Shown here: piece after piece, positions 33,737-42,855 of the stretch
Layout of the letters: every line of letters starts with the position of its first letter
How positions within the stretch are numbered: the first letter of the stretch is position 1
Origin: Micromonospora avicenniae
GTDB taxonomy: Bacteria; Actinomycetota; Actinomycetes; Mycobacteriales; Micromonosporaceae
Direction: 5' to 3'
Assembly: GCF_900156065.1 (NCBI RefSeq)
Contig: NZ_FTNF01000008.1
Span: 62,001 to 126,000 of the forward strand
DNA length: 64,000 nucleotides
Notes under the pieces: generated by a model
What the model saw: the letters and a program-made list of their open reading frames with translations, nothing else
What the model was told of the DNA's origin: nothing
Databases searched by the model: none
Position numbers and translations under genes: made by a program

Positions 33737-34915
33737 ATGACCAAGAGATGGGCCCTGGTGGCCGCGGCGAGCGTACTCGCGCTCGCCGGATGCTCCAGCG
33801 ACCTGCCCGAGGACACCAACCCCGGCGCCGCCGCGTCGTCCGGCTCCGACACCCGCAAGTCGGAGTTCTTCGATCAGGCCGAGTACGACCGGCAGCTCGC
33901 GTTCCGCAACGCCACGCCGCAGGGCCCGGAGGGCAAGCCGTGGGAGCAGATGCTCGAGCCGGAGATGGTGGACACCACGAAGTTCGCCAAGACCGGCGGG
34001 AAGTACACCCTCTGCTTCTCCAACGCCGCGGTGGACAACCCGTGGCGGCAGGTGGGCCTCAAGACCATGCAGCAGGAGGTGAAGCTACACCCGGAGATCA
34101 GCGATTTCGTGGTGCTGGACGCGGAGGCCAAGGACGACAAGCAGATCAGTGACATCCAGTCGCTCAGCGGCCGGAACTGCTCGGCGATCGTCATCTCGCC
34201 CAACACCACCGCCACCCTGACCCCGGCCGTCGAGCAGGCGTGCGCGACCGGCGTGCCGGTGATCGTGTTCGACCGCGGTGTCAACACCGGCTGCCCGGTC
34301 ACCTTCATCCACCCCATCGGCGGCTTCGCCTTCGGGGCGAACGGCGCGGAGTTCCTGACCGAGAAGGTCAAGCCGGGCGGCAAGGTTCTCGCCCTGCGCA
34401 TCCTGCCCGGCGTGGACGTGCTCGAGCAGCGGTGGGCGGCGGCCAACGAGATCTTCGCCGCCAGCGAGCTCGACGTGGTCGGCGTGGAGTTCACCGATGG
34501 TGACGCGGCCAAGACCAAGAGCATCGTGGCCGACTACATCCAGCGCGAGGGTGAGATCAACGGCGTGTGGATGGACGCCGGAGCGACCGCCGTCGCAGCG
34601 GTGGAGGCCTTCCAGGACGCCGGCGTCGAGGTGCCCGCGTTCGTCGGTGAGGACCAGCAGGACTTCCTGCGGCTCTGGGTCGACGAGGGCCTGACCGCCG
34701 TCGCGCCGACCTACCCCACCTACCAGTGGCGCACCCCGGTCATCGCCGCCCTGAAGATTCTCAAGGGCGAGCAGGTGCCGAAGGAGTGGGTGCTGCCGCA
34801 GCCGCGCATCACCGGCGAGAACGTCAAGCAGTACGTGCAGCAGGACATGCCGCCGCTGCACTACGCGATGTGCGGGTGCGAGGGAATGCCGGGCTACCCG
34901 GGACCGTGGAAGTGA
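33737..34915 (+). CDS. Sugar-binding lipoprotein of the ABC importer
   Basis: A 392-residue periplasmic-binding-protein type I lipoprotein. The lipobox LALAGC puts lipidation at Cys19, followed by a Ser/Asp/Pro-rich linker. The mature protein has the two-lobed fold signs: VDNPWRQVGLKTM, QSLSGRNCSAIVISPN, VPVIVFDRGV and VGEDQQDFLRLW. It captures the sugar outside the membrane and passes it to the two permeases. ATG 33737 has GAGGAG (33721-33726) upstream; a GTG at 33719 would place that site inside the gene. The stop overlaps the following epimerase gene (GTGA). Ligand identity cannot be deduced. Confidence 0.93.
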   Translation: MTKRWALVAAASVLALAGCSSDLPEDTNPGAAASSGSDTRKSEFFDQAEYDRQLAFRNATPQGPEGKPWEQMLEPEMVDTTKFAKTGGKYTLCFSNAAVDNPWRQVGLKTMQQEVKLHPEISDFVVLDAEAKDDKQISDIQSLSGRNCSAIVISPNTTATLTPAVEQACATGVPVIVFDRGVNTGCPVTFIHPIGGFAFGANGAEFLTEKVKPGGKVLALRILPGVDVLEQRWAAANEIFAASELDVVGVEFTDGDAAKTKSIVADYIQREGEINGVWMDAGATAVAAVEAFQDAGVEVPAFVGEDQQDFLRLWVDEGLTAVAPTYPTYQWRTPVIAALKILKGEQVPKEWVLPQPRITGENVKQYVQQDMPPLHYAMCGCEGMPGYPGPWK

Positions 34916-35763
34916 CCGGACATCGACTCGGGGTCAACACGTGGGTGTGGACCTCGCCGCTGACCGACGCGACCTTGGCCGCCCTCGCGGCCAAGGTCGC
35001 GGGGTGGGGCTTCGACGTGCTCGAACTCCCGGTCGAGGACCCGGACGACTGGGACCCGAAGCTGGCCGCTCAGGTGCTCACCGACCACGGCCTCGGCGCC
35101 ACCGTCTGCCTCGTCATGCCACCCGGCCGGGAACTCGTCGCCGCGGATCCGGCCACCATCCGGTCCACCCAGGACTACCTGCGCCGGGTGGTGGACGCCG
35201 CCGCGACGGTCGGCTCGCCGGTGATCGCCGGCCCGGCGTACGCCTCGGTCGGCCGCACCTGGCGGCTGTCCCCGGGCGAGCGGGCCGCGGCGTACGAGCA
35301 GCTGCGCGGCAACCTCACCCCCGTCGTCGACCACGCCGGCGCGGCCGGCGTCACGGTCGCCGTCGAACCACTCAACCGGTACGAGACGAGCCTGCTCAAC
35401 ACCATCGGCCAGACCCTCGAGGCGATCGGCGACCTGCCACACTGCGGGCTCGCGCTCGACGTCTACCACCAGAACATCGAGGAGACGGACGTCCCGGCGG
35501 CGATCCGCTCAGCCGCCGGGCGGATCGCGCACGTCCAGGTCTGCGGCAACGATCGCGGCACGCCCGGCACCGACCACCTGGACTGGCCGGCGATCATCGC
35601 CGCGGTCGACGACGCGGGCTACACCGGCCCGCTGTGCATCGAGTCGTTCACCGCGGAGAACGCGACGATCGCCACCGCGGCCTCCATCTGGCGGCCGTTG
35701 GCGGCGAGCCAGGACGCGATCGCCGTGGACGGGCTCAAGTTCCTCAAGGCGGTGATGCCCTAA
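34912..35763 (+). CDS. Sugar-phosphate isomerase/epimerase-like TIM barrel
   Basis: A 283-residue xylose-isomerase-like TIM barrel, close in outline to D-tagatose/D-psicose 3-epimerases. Probable metal ligands are Glu in VAVEPLNRYE (about 150), Asp in GLALDVYHQN (about 183), His in IAHVQVCGNDRG (about 208) and Glu in PLCIESF (about 243). GTG 34912 overlaps the lipoprotein stop by four bases. Partner enzymes of C3-oxidising Gfo/Idh dehydrogenases, such as YcjR, belong to this fold, so it may epimerise or process a keto-sugar made by the first gene of the operon. That is inference from context. Confidence 0.9.
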   Translation: MTGHRLGVNTWVWTSPLTDATLAALAAKVAGWGFDVLELPVEDPDDWDPKLAAQVLTDHGLGATVCLVMPPGRELVAADPATIRSTQDYLRRVVDAAATVGSPVIAGPAYASVGRTWRLSPGERAAAYEQLRGNLTPVVDHAGAAGVTVAVEPLNRYETSLLNTIGQTLEAIGDLPHCGLALDVYHQNIEETDVPAAIRSAAGRIAHVQVCGNDRGTPGTDHLDWPAIIAAVDDAGYTGPLCIESFTAENATIATAASIWRPLAASQDAIAVDGLKFLKAVMP

Positions 35764-35856
35764 CCCCTACCAGCCCGCTCACCCGGTCCGACGGCGCCGG
35801 CACGCCGCACGGTCACGACCACGACAGCACCTCACGTCCCAGGGAGGAAGCACCCC

Positions 35857-38800
35857 ATGAACGTGACCTGGCGTCCCCGGTGGGGACGGTTGCTCGCGAT
35901 GCCGGTCGCCGCCGCGCTCGCGATGTCCATGCTCAGCACAGCGCCGGCCGCCGCCCATCCGGGTTCGCACGGCGACGCCCACGTCCTGATCTTCACGAAG
36001 ACCACCCAGTACCGGCACGCCGAAGCGATCGAGCAGGGCGTTCCGGTGCTCCAGGAGGCCTTTGCCGAAGCCGGGATCACCACCGAGCACACCGAGGACT
36101 CGTCGATCTTCAACGACGAGGACCTCGCACACTTCGACGCCCTGGTCATGTTCCAGGCCTCCGGCGACCCGTGGACCGCCGACCAGAAGGCGGCGATGGA
36201 GCGCTACATGCAGGCCGGCCACGGCATCGTCGCCATCCACAACGCGACCGACATGCGCGGGAACTACACGTGGTGGGACAACATGATCGGCTCGCTGATG
36301 CCCGGCCACGCGGCCACCGGCAGCAGCCCCGGCCTTCCCGGAACGGTACGCGTCGAGGACCGCACACACCCGTCGACCAGCCACCTGCCGCAACGGTGGG
36401 AACGGGCCGACGAGTGGTACAACTACGCGCTCAACGTGCGCGGCGACGCCCACGTGCTCGCCACCATGGACGAGACCACGTACGACCCGGGCGGCAACGC
36501 CATGGGCTACGACCACCCGATCTCCTGGTGCAAGCCGTACGACGGCGGCCGCGCCTGGATGACCGGAATGGGCCACTTCGGTGCGCACTACACCGGCGAG
36601 CCGCGACTGGTGCAGCACATCGTCGGCGGGGTGAAGTGGGCAGCCGGCATGGTCGAGGGCGACTGCGGCGCGACCACCTGGGACAAGTTCGAGCGGGTGC
36701 CGCTGGACCAGAACACCAGCGCGCCGTACGCGATGGACGTCGCGCCCGACGGCCGGGTGTTCTTCACCGAGCTGGTCCGCGGCGAGATCCGGGTGTACGA
36801 CCCGCGCAGCCGGACCACGTCGACCGCGATCACCATCCCGGTGTACTCCGGCGGCGAGGACGGCCTCCTGGGCATCGCCCTCGACCCGGCGTTCGCGACC
36901 AACGGCCACCTCTACGTCTACTACTCCCCGGCGAGCGGCGACGACTCCGATCCGGCCAACTTCGTCAACCGGCTGTCCCGGCTGACGGTGGGTGAGGGGT
37001 CGCAGATCGACCGGGCCAGTGAGAAGGTGCTGCTGGAGGTGCCCGCGCGGCGGTTGCCCGACGAGCCGGGGCACACCGGCGGTGGGCTGGCCTTCGGCCT
37101 GGACGGCAACCTGTACCTCGGCGTGGGCGACGATGTGAACCCGCACTCCGAGCCGTCCGGCGGGTACGCGCCGCTGTCGGAACGCGACAACACCTTCCAC
37201 GACGCACGTGCCACCTCGGCCAACACCAACGATCTGCGCGGCAAGATCCTGCGTATCCATCCGGAGCCGGACGGCACGTACACCATCCCCGAGGGGAACA
37301 TGTTCCCGCCGGGCACCGCGAAGACCCGCCCGGAGATCTACGCGATGGGCTTCCGCAACCCGTTCCGCTTCTCGATCGACCCGCGGACCGGCGCGCTGGG
37401 CATGGCCGACTACTCGCCGGACAACGGCAACGACAACCCCGACCGCGGCCCCGCCGGCATCGCCGAGTGGAACCTCATCACCGAACCCGGCTTCTACGGC
37501 TGGCCGCTGTGCATGGGCGACAACGAGCCGTTCCGGGACGTCGACTACCGGACCAACCCGGTGACCGTCGGTGCCTACTTCGACTGCGCCAACCCGGTCA
37601 ACGACTCGATCCGTAACACCGGCCTCACTGAGCTGCCCGCGGCCAAGCCGGCGAAGATGTGGTACGGCTACAAGCGCTCCTCGGTGCCGTCGGTCATCCC
37701 GCAGGGCGGTGGGCTCGCCCCGATGGGCGGGCCCTTCTACCAGTACGACCCCGACCTGGATTCGGACACCAAGTTCCCGGCGTACTACGACGGCAAGCCG
37801 TTCTTCTACGAGTGGTCCCGCAACAAGATGTATTCGGTCATTCCCGATGGCGAGGGGAACGTCGAGAAGGTCAACCCGTTCCTGCCGCAGGAGCAGTTCC
37901 TCGCGCCGATCGACTCGAGCTTCGGCCCGGAGGGCTCGCTGTACGTGCTCGACTGGGGTGGCGGCTTCGGCCGGGACAACCCGAACTCGGGCCTGTACCG
38001 CATCGACTACATCTCCGGCTCGCGCTCCCCGGAGGCGAAGGCCACCGCCACGCCGGACTCCGGACACGCCCCGCTCGAGGTGCGGTTCGACGGTGCTCCG
38101 TCGTCCGACCCGGAGGGCGAGCAGCTGACCTACGCGTGGGACTTCGACGGCAACGGCACCGTCGACTCGACCGAGCAGAAGCCGACCCACACGTACACCG
38201 ACAACGGCGTCTACAACCCTCGACTCACGGTGACCGACCCGCACGGCAAGACCGGCACCACGACGGTGCCCGTCACGGTCGGCAACAAGCGACCCGAGGT
38301 GCGCTTCGAACTGCCCCCGAAGGGCGGGTTCTTCGACTTCGGTGACGAGATCAGCTGGAAGCTGTCGGTCACCGACGCCGAGGACAGCCAGATCGACGAC
38401 GCGGACGTGGTGATCCAACCGGCGCTCGGCCACGACGAACACGCGCACCCAGCGGATCCGCTGCACGGGCGGACCGGCATGGTGGCCACCTCCCTCGGCG
38501 GCGGGCACAGCGACGACATGAACGTCTTCTACGCCCTCGACGGCCGCTACACCGACTCCGGTGGTGCGGGCGGCATTCCCGCGCTCACCGGGTCGGACAC
38601 CACGCTGCTGTTCCCGAAGCAGCGGGAGGCGGAATTCTTCGAGGCGTCCCAGGGCGTGACCGTGGCGCCGGCGCGGGACGTGGAGGGCCACGCCAACGCC
38701 ATCACCGGTCAGAACGGCGCGTGGGCGTCGTACGACCCGGTGCACCTGCACGGCGTGGACAAGCTGGTCCTACGCGTCAGCGCGGCCGGCGCCGGCACCG

Positions 38801-41274
38801 TCGAGCTGCGTCGCGGCGCGCCGGACGGCGCGCTGCTGGGCACCGCGCAGGTGCCGGCGACGCCCGCCGGCCGCTACGTCGACGTACCGGTCGACGTCAC
38901 CGACCCGGGCGAGACCTTCACCCTGTACGCGGTCTTTCCCGGCGCCGGCGAGCGGCGGCTGAACTTCATCGAGGCCGACGGCAAGGGCGTCTCACCCACC
39001 AGCAAGCCGAAGGTCGCGGTGACCGCCCCGACCGCCGAGGACGACCTGGAGCCGGGCGCGATCGAGGTCACCGCCGACGCGAGCGATGCGGAGAACACGA
39101 TCACCAAGGTCGAGTTCTTCGCCGGCGACACCTCGATCGGCACCGACACCACGGCGCCGTACGCGGTGACGTGGAACGCCACCACGCAGCAGCGCTACCA
39201 GCTGACCGCGGTCGCCACCAACGACAAGGGCGCCAGCACCACCTCCCGCATCGTCGAGGTGGAGGTCGGTGACCTGTACGGGGACTGGCAGACCTTCAGC
39301 AACGCCGACGCCACCTTCGACCGGCCGGACACCGACACCTGGGTGATCAACTCCGGCGGCGCGAACATGTGGCAGGGCACCGACCAGTACGGCGCGGTGT
39401 ACCGCCCGGCCGCCGCGGGCAACGAGTGGACGGCCACGGTGAAGATCGAGCGGCAGGGCAACACCAACGCCTCCGCCAAGGCCGGGCTCATCGTCCGCAA
39501 CGACATCACCCAACCCGGCACCTCGCCCGGGTACGCGGCGATGACGCTGCGTGCCGGCCTCGGGTTCGAGTGGTTGCGCGACACCGACGGCAACGGGCAG
39601 CTCGACGCCAGCACCGGCGCGAGCACGACGAGCTACCCGGCATGGGTGCGGATCGTCCGCGACGGCAGCCAGTACTACGGCTACTGGAGCAAGGACGGCG
39701 TGAACTTCACCCGGGTCGGTGACCCGGTGACGCTCGCCGGCGCGGTGAGCCCGCAGGACATCGGACTCGCGGTGACCGCGCACAGCACCTCGGCCAAGAG
39801 TGAGGTGGAGTTCTCCGGGTTCAGCCTGGTGGACGAGGCGATCCACCCCGATCCGGATCCGGAGCCCGAGCCGGGACCGGGCTGCGACTCGCCCGACGGC
39901 GGTTCGATTGCGCCGAGCGACGAGTTCGACGGCGACAAGCTCGACGGCTGCCGGTGGAACGCGGTGGTGCGCTACGTCTCGTCGAAGGTCGCGATGGCCG
40001 ACGGGCAGCTGCGGATCGAGACGCAGCCGGGCGACATCAACGACAGCAACCCCGTCTCGCCGCGCAACTTCATCCTCCAGGACCTGCCCGACGGGGACTG
40101 GACGATCCAGACCCGGCTGACGCCGACGATGCTGCACCGCTGGCAGCTGGCCGGGTTCCTGGTGTACGCCGACGACGACAACTACGTGAAGTTCGACGTG
40201 GTGGCGACGAACGCCGGCGGCTCGCCGACCGATCTGCGGGCCGAGTTGGTCTCGGAGCGCAACGGGCAGTTCGGCAACGGCGGCAACCGGTCCGTCGACG
40301 TCGCGGAGACGACCGAGAGCGGCTGGTACGACCTGCGGCTGAAGCGGACCGGGAACACCTACTCGGCCGAGATCAGCGACGGCGGGGTCAACTGGACGTC
40401 GCTGGGTGACCCGGTGACCAACGACGCCGCCATGACGTCGTTCGGTCTGATGGCGGTGGGCCCGGAGCAGGTGTCGCCGGTGACTGTGGCGTTCGACTAC
40501 TTCCGGGTGGTCGACACCACGCCGCCGTCGGTGTCGGTGACGGTCGACCCGGCGGCACCGAACGGCGACAACGGGTGGTACGTCTCGCCGGTCACCGTCT
40601 CGGCGACCGGGTCGGACGACAGCGGCCGCCCGGTGCGGATCTCCTACCGGGCCGGCGACGGCGAGTGGGCCGACTACCGGCAGCCGGTGCCGGTGAGCGG
40701 GGACGGCACCCACGAGCTGCGGTTCCGGGCGGTCGACGAGTCGGGCAACGTCTCGACGGAGTCGGTGGTGCCGTTGCGGGTCGACGCCACCGGTCCGACA
40801 GTGAAGTTCGGCGGGATCGAGGACGGCGGCTCCTACCAGCTCGGTGAGGAGTTGCCGATCACGGCGTCGGCGGCGGACCCGGCATCGGGCGTCGCGTCGG
40901 TGGTGGTGACGCTGGACGGCAAGCAGGTCAGCGGAGCGGCCGCGCCGACGGCCGGCACCCACCGGGTGACCGCGGTGGCCACCGACAAGGCCGGCAACGT
41001 CACGGAGTCGACGGCGTCGTTCGAGGTGGTGGCGACGTACGCCAACACCAGGGCGCTGCTGGAGCGGTACCGGAAGGAGGGGTCGGTCCCGCCGGCTCGC
41101 GCGGTTCTCCTGGCGGCGCAGCTCAAGGTGGCCGAGCAGATGGCGAAGGCCGGGCTGAAGGCGCAGGCCCGGGCAGCGCTCGACCGGTTCACGGCCTTCG
41201 CCGGCGCCGTCGACGACGAGCAGGCGCGCGCCCAACTGGTCGCCGCCAGCGCCTACCTGAGGGCCCACCTGTGA
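35857..41274 (+). CDS. Giant secreted ThuA + PQQ-sugar-dehydrogenase-like multidomain protein
   Basis: An 1,805-residue exported protein; the signal peptide ends near AAAHPG (33-36). Visible modules in order: ThuA-like domain (about 41-255: HVLIFTKTTQYRHAEAI, HNATDMRGNYTWWDNM); soluble glucose/sorbosone dehydrogenase-like propeller (about 285-717: GEDGLLGIALDPAF, RNPFRFSIDPRTG); PKD domain (about 725-810); a linker domain; CBM6-like domain (about 925-1045); Ig-like domain (about 1048-1138); two DUF1349/laminin-like sandwiches (about 1141-1328 and 1345-1555) around a Pro/Glu linker; two more Ig-like domains; and a helical FIMAH-like C terminus (about 1728-1805). ATG 35857 has GGGAGGA upstream, 93 bases after the epimerase. 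It probably binds and oxidises or hydrolyses an extracellular glycoside for the operon. A terminator follows. Confidence 0.9.
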   Translation: MNVTWRPRWGRLLAMPVAAALAMSMLSTAPAAAHPGSHGDAHVLIFTKTTQYRHAEAIEQGVPVLQEAFAEAGITTEHTEDSSIFNDEDLAHFDALVMFQASGDPWTADQKAAMERYMQAGHGIVAIHNATDMRGNYTWWDNMIGSLMPGHAATGSSPGLPGTVRVEDRTHPSTSHLPQRWERADEWYNYALNVRGDAHVLATMDETTYDPGGNAMGYDHPISWCKPYDGGRAWMTGMGHFGAHYTGEPRLVQHIVGGVKWAAGMVEGDCGATTWDKFERVPLDQNTSAPYAMDVAPDGRVFFTELVRGEIRVYDPRSRTTSTAITIPVYSGGEDGLLGIALDPAFATNGHLYVYYSPASGDDSDPANFVNRLSRLTVGEGSQIDRASEKVLLEVPARRLPDEPGHTGGGLAFGLDGNLYLGVGDDVNPHSEPSGGYAPLSERDNTFHDARATSANTNDLRGKILRIHPEPDGTYTIPEGNMFPPGTAKTRPEIYAMGFRNPFRFSIDPRTGALGMADYSPDNGNDNPDRGPAGIAEWNLITEPGFYGWPLCMGDNEPFRDVDYRTNPVTVGAYFDCANPVNDSIRNTGLTELPAAKPAKMWYGYKRSSVPSVIPQGGGLAPMGGPFYQYDPDLDSDTKFPAYYDGKPFFYEWSRNKMYSVIPDGEGNVEKVNPFLPQEQFLAPIDSSFGPEGSLYVLDWGGGFGRDNPNSGLYRIDYISGSRSPEAKATATPDSGHAPLEVRFDGAPSSDPEGEQLTYAWDFDGNGTVDSTEQKPTHTYTDNGVYNPRLTVTDPHGKTGTTTVPVTVGNKRPEVRFELPPKGGFFDFGDEISWKLSVTDAEDSQIDDADVVIQPALGHDEHAHPADPLHGRTGMVATSLGGGHSDDMNVFYALDGRYTDSGGAGGIPALTGSDTTLLFPKQREAEFFEASQGVTVAPARDVEGHANAITGQNGAWASYDPVHLHGVDKLVLRVSAAGAGTVELRRGAPDGALLGTAQVPATPAGRYVDVPVDVTDPGETFTLYAVFPGAGERRLNFIEADGKGVSPTSKPKVAVTAPTAEDDLEPGAIEVTADASDAENTITKVEFFAGDTSIGTDTTAPYAVTWNATTQQRYQLTAVATNDKGASTTSRIVEVEVGDLYGDWQTFSNADATFDRPDTDTWVINSGGANMWQGTDQYGAVYRPAAAGNEWTATVKIERQGNTNASAKAGLIVRNDITQPGTSPGYAAMTLRAGLGFEWLRDTDGNGQLDASTGASTTSYPAWVRIVRDGSQYYGYWSKDGVNFTRVGDPVTLAGAVSPQDIGLAVTAHSTSAKSEVEFSGFSLVDEAIHPDPDPEPEPGPGCDSPDGGSIAPSDEFDGDKLDGCRWNAVVRYVSSKVAMADGQLRIETQPGDINDSNPVSPRNFILQDLPDGDWTIQTRLTPTMLHRWQLAGFLVYADDDNYVKFDVVATNAGGSPTDLRAELVSERNGQFGNGGNRSVDVAETTESGWYDLRLKRTGNTYSAEISDGGVNWTSLGDPVTNDAAMTSFGLMAVGPEQVSPVTVAFDYFRVVDTTPPSVSVTVDPAAPNGDNGWYVSPVTVSATGSDDSGRPVRISYRAGDGEWADYRQPVPVSGDGTHELRFRAVDESGNVSTESVVPLRVDATGPTVKFGGIEDGGSYQLGEELPITASAADPASGVASVVVTLDGKQVSGAAAPTAGTHRVTAVATDKAGNVTESTASFEVVATYANTRALLERYRKEGSVPPARAVLLAAQLKVAEQMAKAGLKAQARAALDRFTAFAGAVDDEQARAQLVAASAYLRAHL

Positions 41275-41312
41275 GGTGATGACGGCGGGCCGGTGCCGGC
41301 CGGCTCCCGACC

Positions 41313-41345
41313 GGTGCCGGAGCACGCGTGGCGTGCTCCGGCACC
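41313..41345 (+). terminator. Strong hairpin terminator of the sugar locus
   Basis: A perfect 14-bp stem (GTGCCGGAGCACGC with its complement, extended by one G-C pair) closes a GTG loop 39 bases after the stop codon of the giant protein. No T-run, as is common in actinomycetes. Confidence 0.75.
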
Positions 41346-41380
41346 CGGTCTTCCGGCGTCTCCGTCCGCGGCGGCTCAAC

Positions 41381-41706
41381 TCACCGCGACTCGATCTTCC
41401 CGAACAGGCCGGCGTCGAAGTTCACCGACGTGACGCCCGCCGGGTCGACCACCCGGAACGCTCTCGCATGCGCCGCGGGCTTCCGCTGGTACGGGACCTC
41501 GACCCGGCGGTTGCGCGCGCGGCCCTCGGGGTTGTTGGAACCGTCCGGCTTCGTCTCGTCGGCGATCGGCTGTGACTCGCCCTTTCGTAGACCGCGAACC
41601 GCCAGCCAACGCCCAGGGCCGCGCGCAGCTGGCTCGACCGCGCCCGCCGGTCGGAGAGGGGGAGCGCGATCGTCGACCCGGGTGGGTGCGGCGCGTTGAT
41701 CGGGGC
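41381..41706 (-). pseudogene. Truncated, frameshifted OmpA-type peptidoglycan-binding domain
   Basis: On the minus strand the last frame, ending at TGA 41381-41383, reads KGESQPIADETKPDGSNNPE followed by GRARNRRVEVPYQ, the C-terminal signature of OmpA/MotB domains (NxxGRxxNRRVEV). Upstream, in a different frame, LSDRRARSSQLRAALG matches the preceding helix (LSxRRAxxVxxAL). The two are joined only by a frameshift near 41580-41600, and the N-terminal part of the domain and any leader are missing. The remnant abuts the lipoprotein gene at 41711. It is a dead gene; the rest of the 436-base gap holds only the terminator. Confidence 0.65.
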
Positions 41707-41710
41707 GTGG

Positions 41711-42256
41711 TCACCCTGTCAAGGACGGTGCACCGTGAGTGGCGTGCATGCCGTGATCCCGCACTTGCGCGTCGAACCAGGCGTGCAAGGCCGAAACGAT
41801 CTCGACGGCATCGCTGGCGTAGGTGATGCGCGCGCCGTCAACCGTCGTCTCGTATTCAATCTCGATCTTGCCGGCGCTGCTGCGTAACACGGCGAGCCCG
41901 GGCATGTCGTCGCCATGAATGGCGGCGGGGTCGGCGAAGTCACCGCGGCGGAACCGGTCAACCTCCTGCTGCAGGTGGTGTCGGATGAGGGTCGCCTGGT
42001 TGATGTCCCGGGGATCGTCGGCGACGACGGTCTGAACGCCCCCGCTGTCGGTCTTCGTGAAGTGGTGGGTGGTGCGGTCGAGGTCGAAGGGCATGATGGA
42101 TTCGCCCCGCTCGGCGACTTGCGCCTGCCGATCGGGCCCGGTTGCGGACGTCGTCGGTTCGCGGCTGCCGTCGGCGCAGCCGGTACTCAATGTCGCCAGG
42201 GCGGCGGTCACGGCGAGTGCGCAGCGGCGGATGTTGGAGTGGTCAGGGCTTCTCAT
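41711..42256 (-). CDS. Putative lipoprotein of unknown function
   Basis: A 181-residue exported protein. The N terminus ALAVTAALATLSTGCADGS carries a lipobox with lipidation near Cys27. The mature part has a conserved-looking core DPRDINQATLIRHHLQQE...GDFADPAAIHGDDMPGL and ends with an alpha/beta region. Proteins with this core are sometimes labelled aspartate carbamoyltransferase in databases, but I see none of that enzyme's motifs and regard the label as unreliable. ATG 42256 lies 14 bases inside the marR gene, so the two are co-translated, and the MarR protein probably controls it. Confidence 0.7.
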   Translation of the reverse strand: MRSPDHSNIRRCALAVTAALATLSTGCADGSREPTTSATGPDRQAQVAERGESIMPFDLDRTTHHFTKTDSGGVQTVVADDPRDINQATLIRHHLQQEVDRFRRGDFADPAAIHGDDMPGLAVLRSSAGKIEIEYETTVDGARITYASDAVEIVSALHAWFDAQVRDHGMHATHGAPSLTG

Positions 42257-42683
42257 CGGCGGCCTCCGCCAGGGTCTGCAGCGCGTGCACGACTGACGCG
42301 CGCTGATCGTCAGGGATACGGGCCAGGAGCGTGGTGAATCTGGTTCGGCGCGCCTCGGCTTGTAGTGCCGCGGCGGTGACTCCGGCCTCGGTGAGTTGAA
42401 GCAGGACGCCTCGTCCGTCCTCGCTGGCGGCCTGTCGGGTTATCCAGCCGCGTCGTTCGAGGTTGGTGACCAAGCGGCTGATCGTGCTCTTCTCAAGCCG
42501 TAGGCGCCGGGTCAGTTCGGCCTGCCGCAGGTGGCCATCCCGAGCGATTTCCGCCAAGGCGTGTGCCTCCGAGACGGGCAGTGGTTGCCCGCACGGTGTG
42601 CGGTCGGGCTGGTGAAGGCCGAAGTTGCGGATGAACCGCATGAGGGCATCCTGTGCCGTCCCCACGTCATCGCCGTCAACCAT
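42243..42683 (-). CDS. MarR family transcriptional regulator
   Basis: A 146-residue winged-helix repressor. The recognition region reads QAELTRRLRLEKSTISRLVTNLERRGWITRQ, followed by the wing EDGRGVLLQLTEAG, which is diagnostic of MarR proteins. ATG 42683 is chosen because repeated ATACAACC elements lie just upstream (42693-42721) and would fall inside any longer gene. It overlaps the lipoprotein gene by 14 bases. The Cys in RTPCGQPL could sense oxidants, but a single cysteine is weak evidence. Likely represses its own two-gene operon. Confidence 0.88.
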   Translation of the reverse strand: MVDGDDVGTAQDALMRFIRNFGLHQPDRTPCGQPLPVSEAHALAEIARDGHLRQAELTRRLRLEKSTISRLVTNLERRGWITRQAASEDGRGVLLQLTEAGVTAAALQAEARRTRFTTLLARIPDDQRASVVHALQTLAEAADEKP

Positions 42684-42692
42684 GGTTCGACG

Positions 42693-42721
42693 ATACAACC
42701 TGATGGTTAGGCCATACAACC
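42693..42721. promoter_or_regulatory. Candidate MarR operator with direct repeats
   Basis: ATACAACC occurs at 42693-42700 and 42714-42721, spaced 21 bp, two helical turns. The inverted repeat AACC-TGAT-GGTT (42697-42708) overlaps the first copy. The site is ten bases upstream of the marR start and lies between divergent genes. Confidence 0.5.
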
Positions 42722-42855
42722 ATTTCACCGTTGCGTCGAGTTGATTGACAGTGGAGGCGGCGCCCCCGGCGCGCGTCACCCGGGCGCAGGCGCCGCGTCA
42801 CGCGCTGCCGCTCGAACGGTTACGTCTGCGCCGATCGGCCACCTATTCTCCTGTC

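Noticed and set aside
35779..38751. A 990-codon minus-strand frame, with a similar one at 38992-41379
   Set aside because: Both are antisense to the ThuA/propeller protein, whose motifs are unambiguous.
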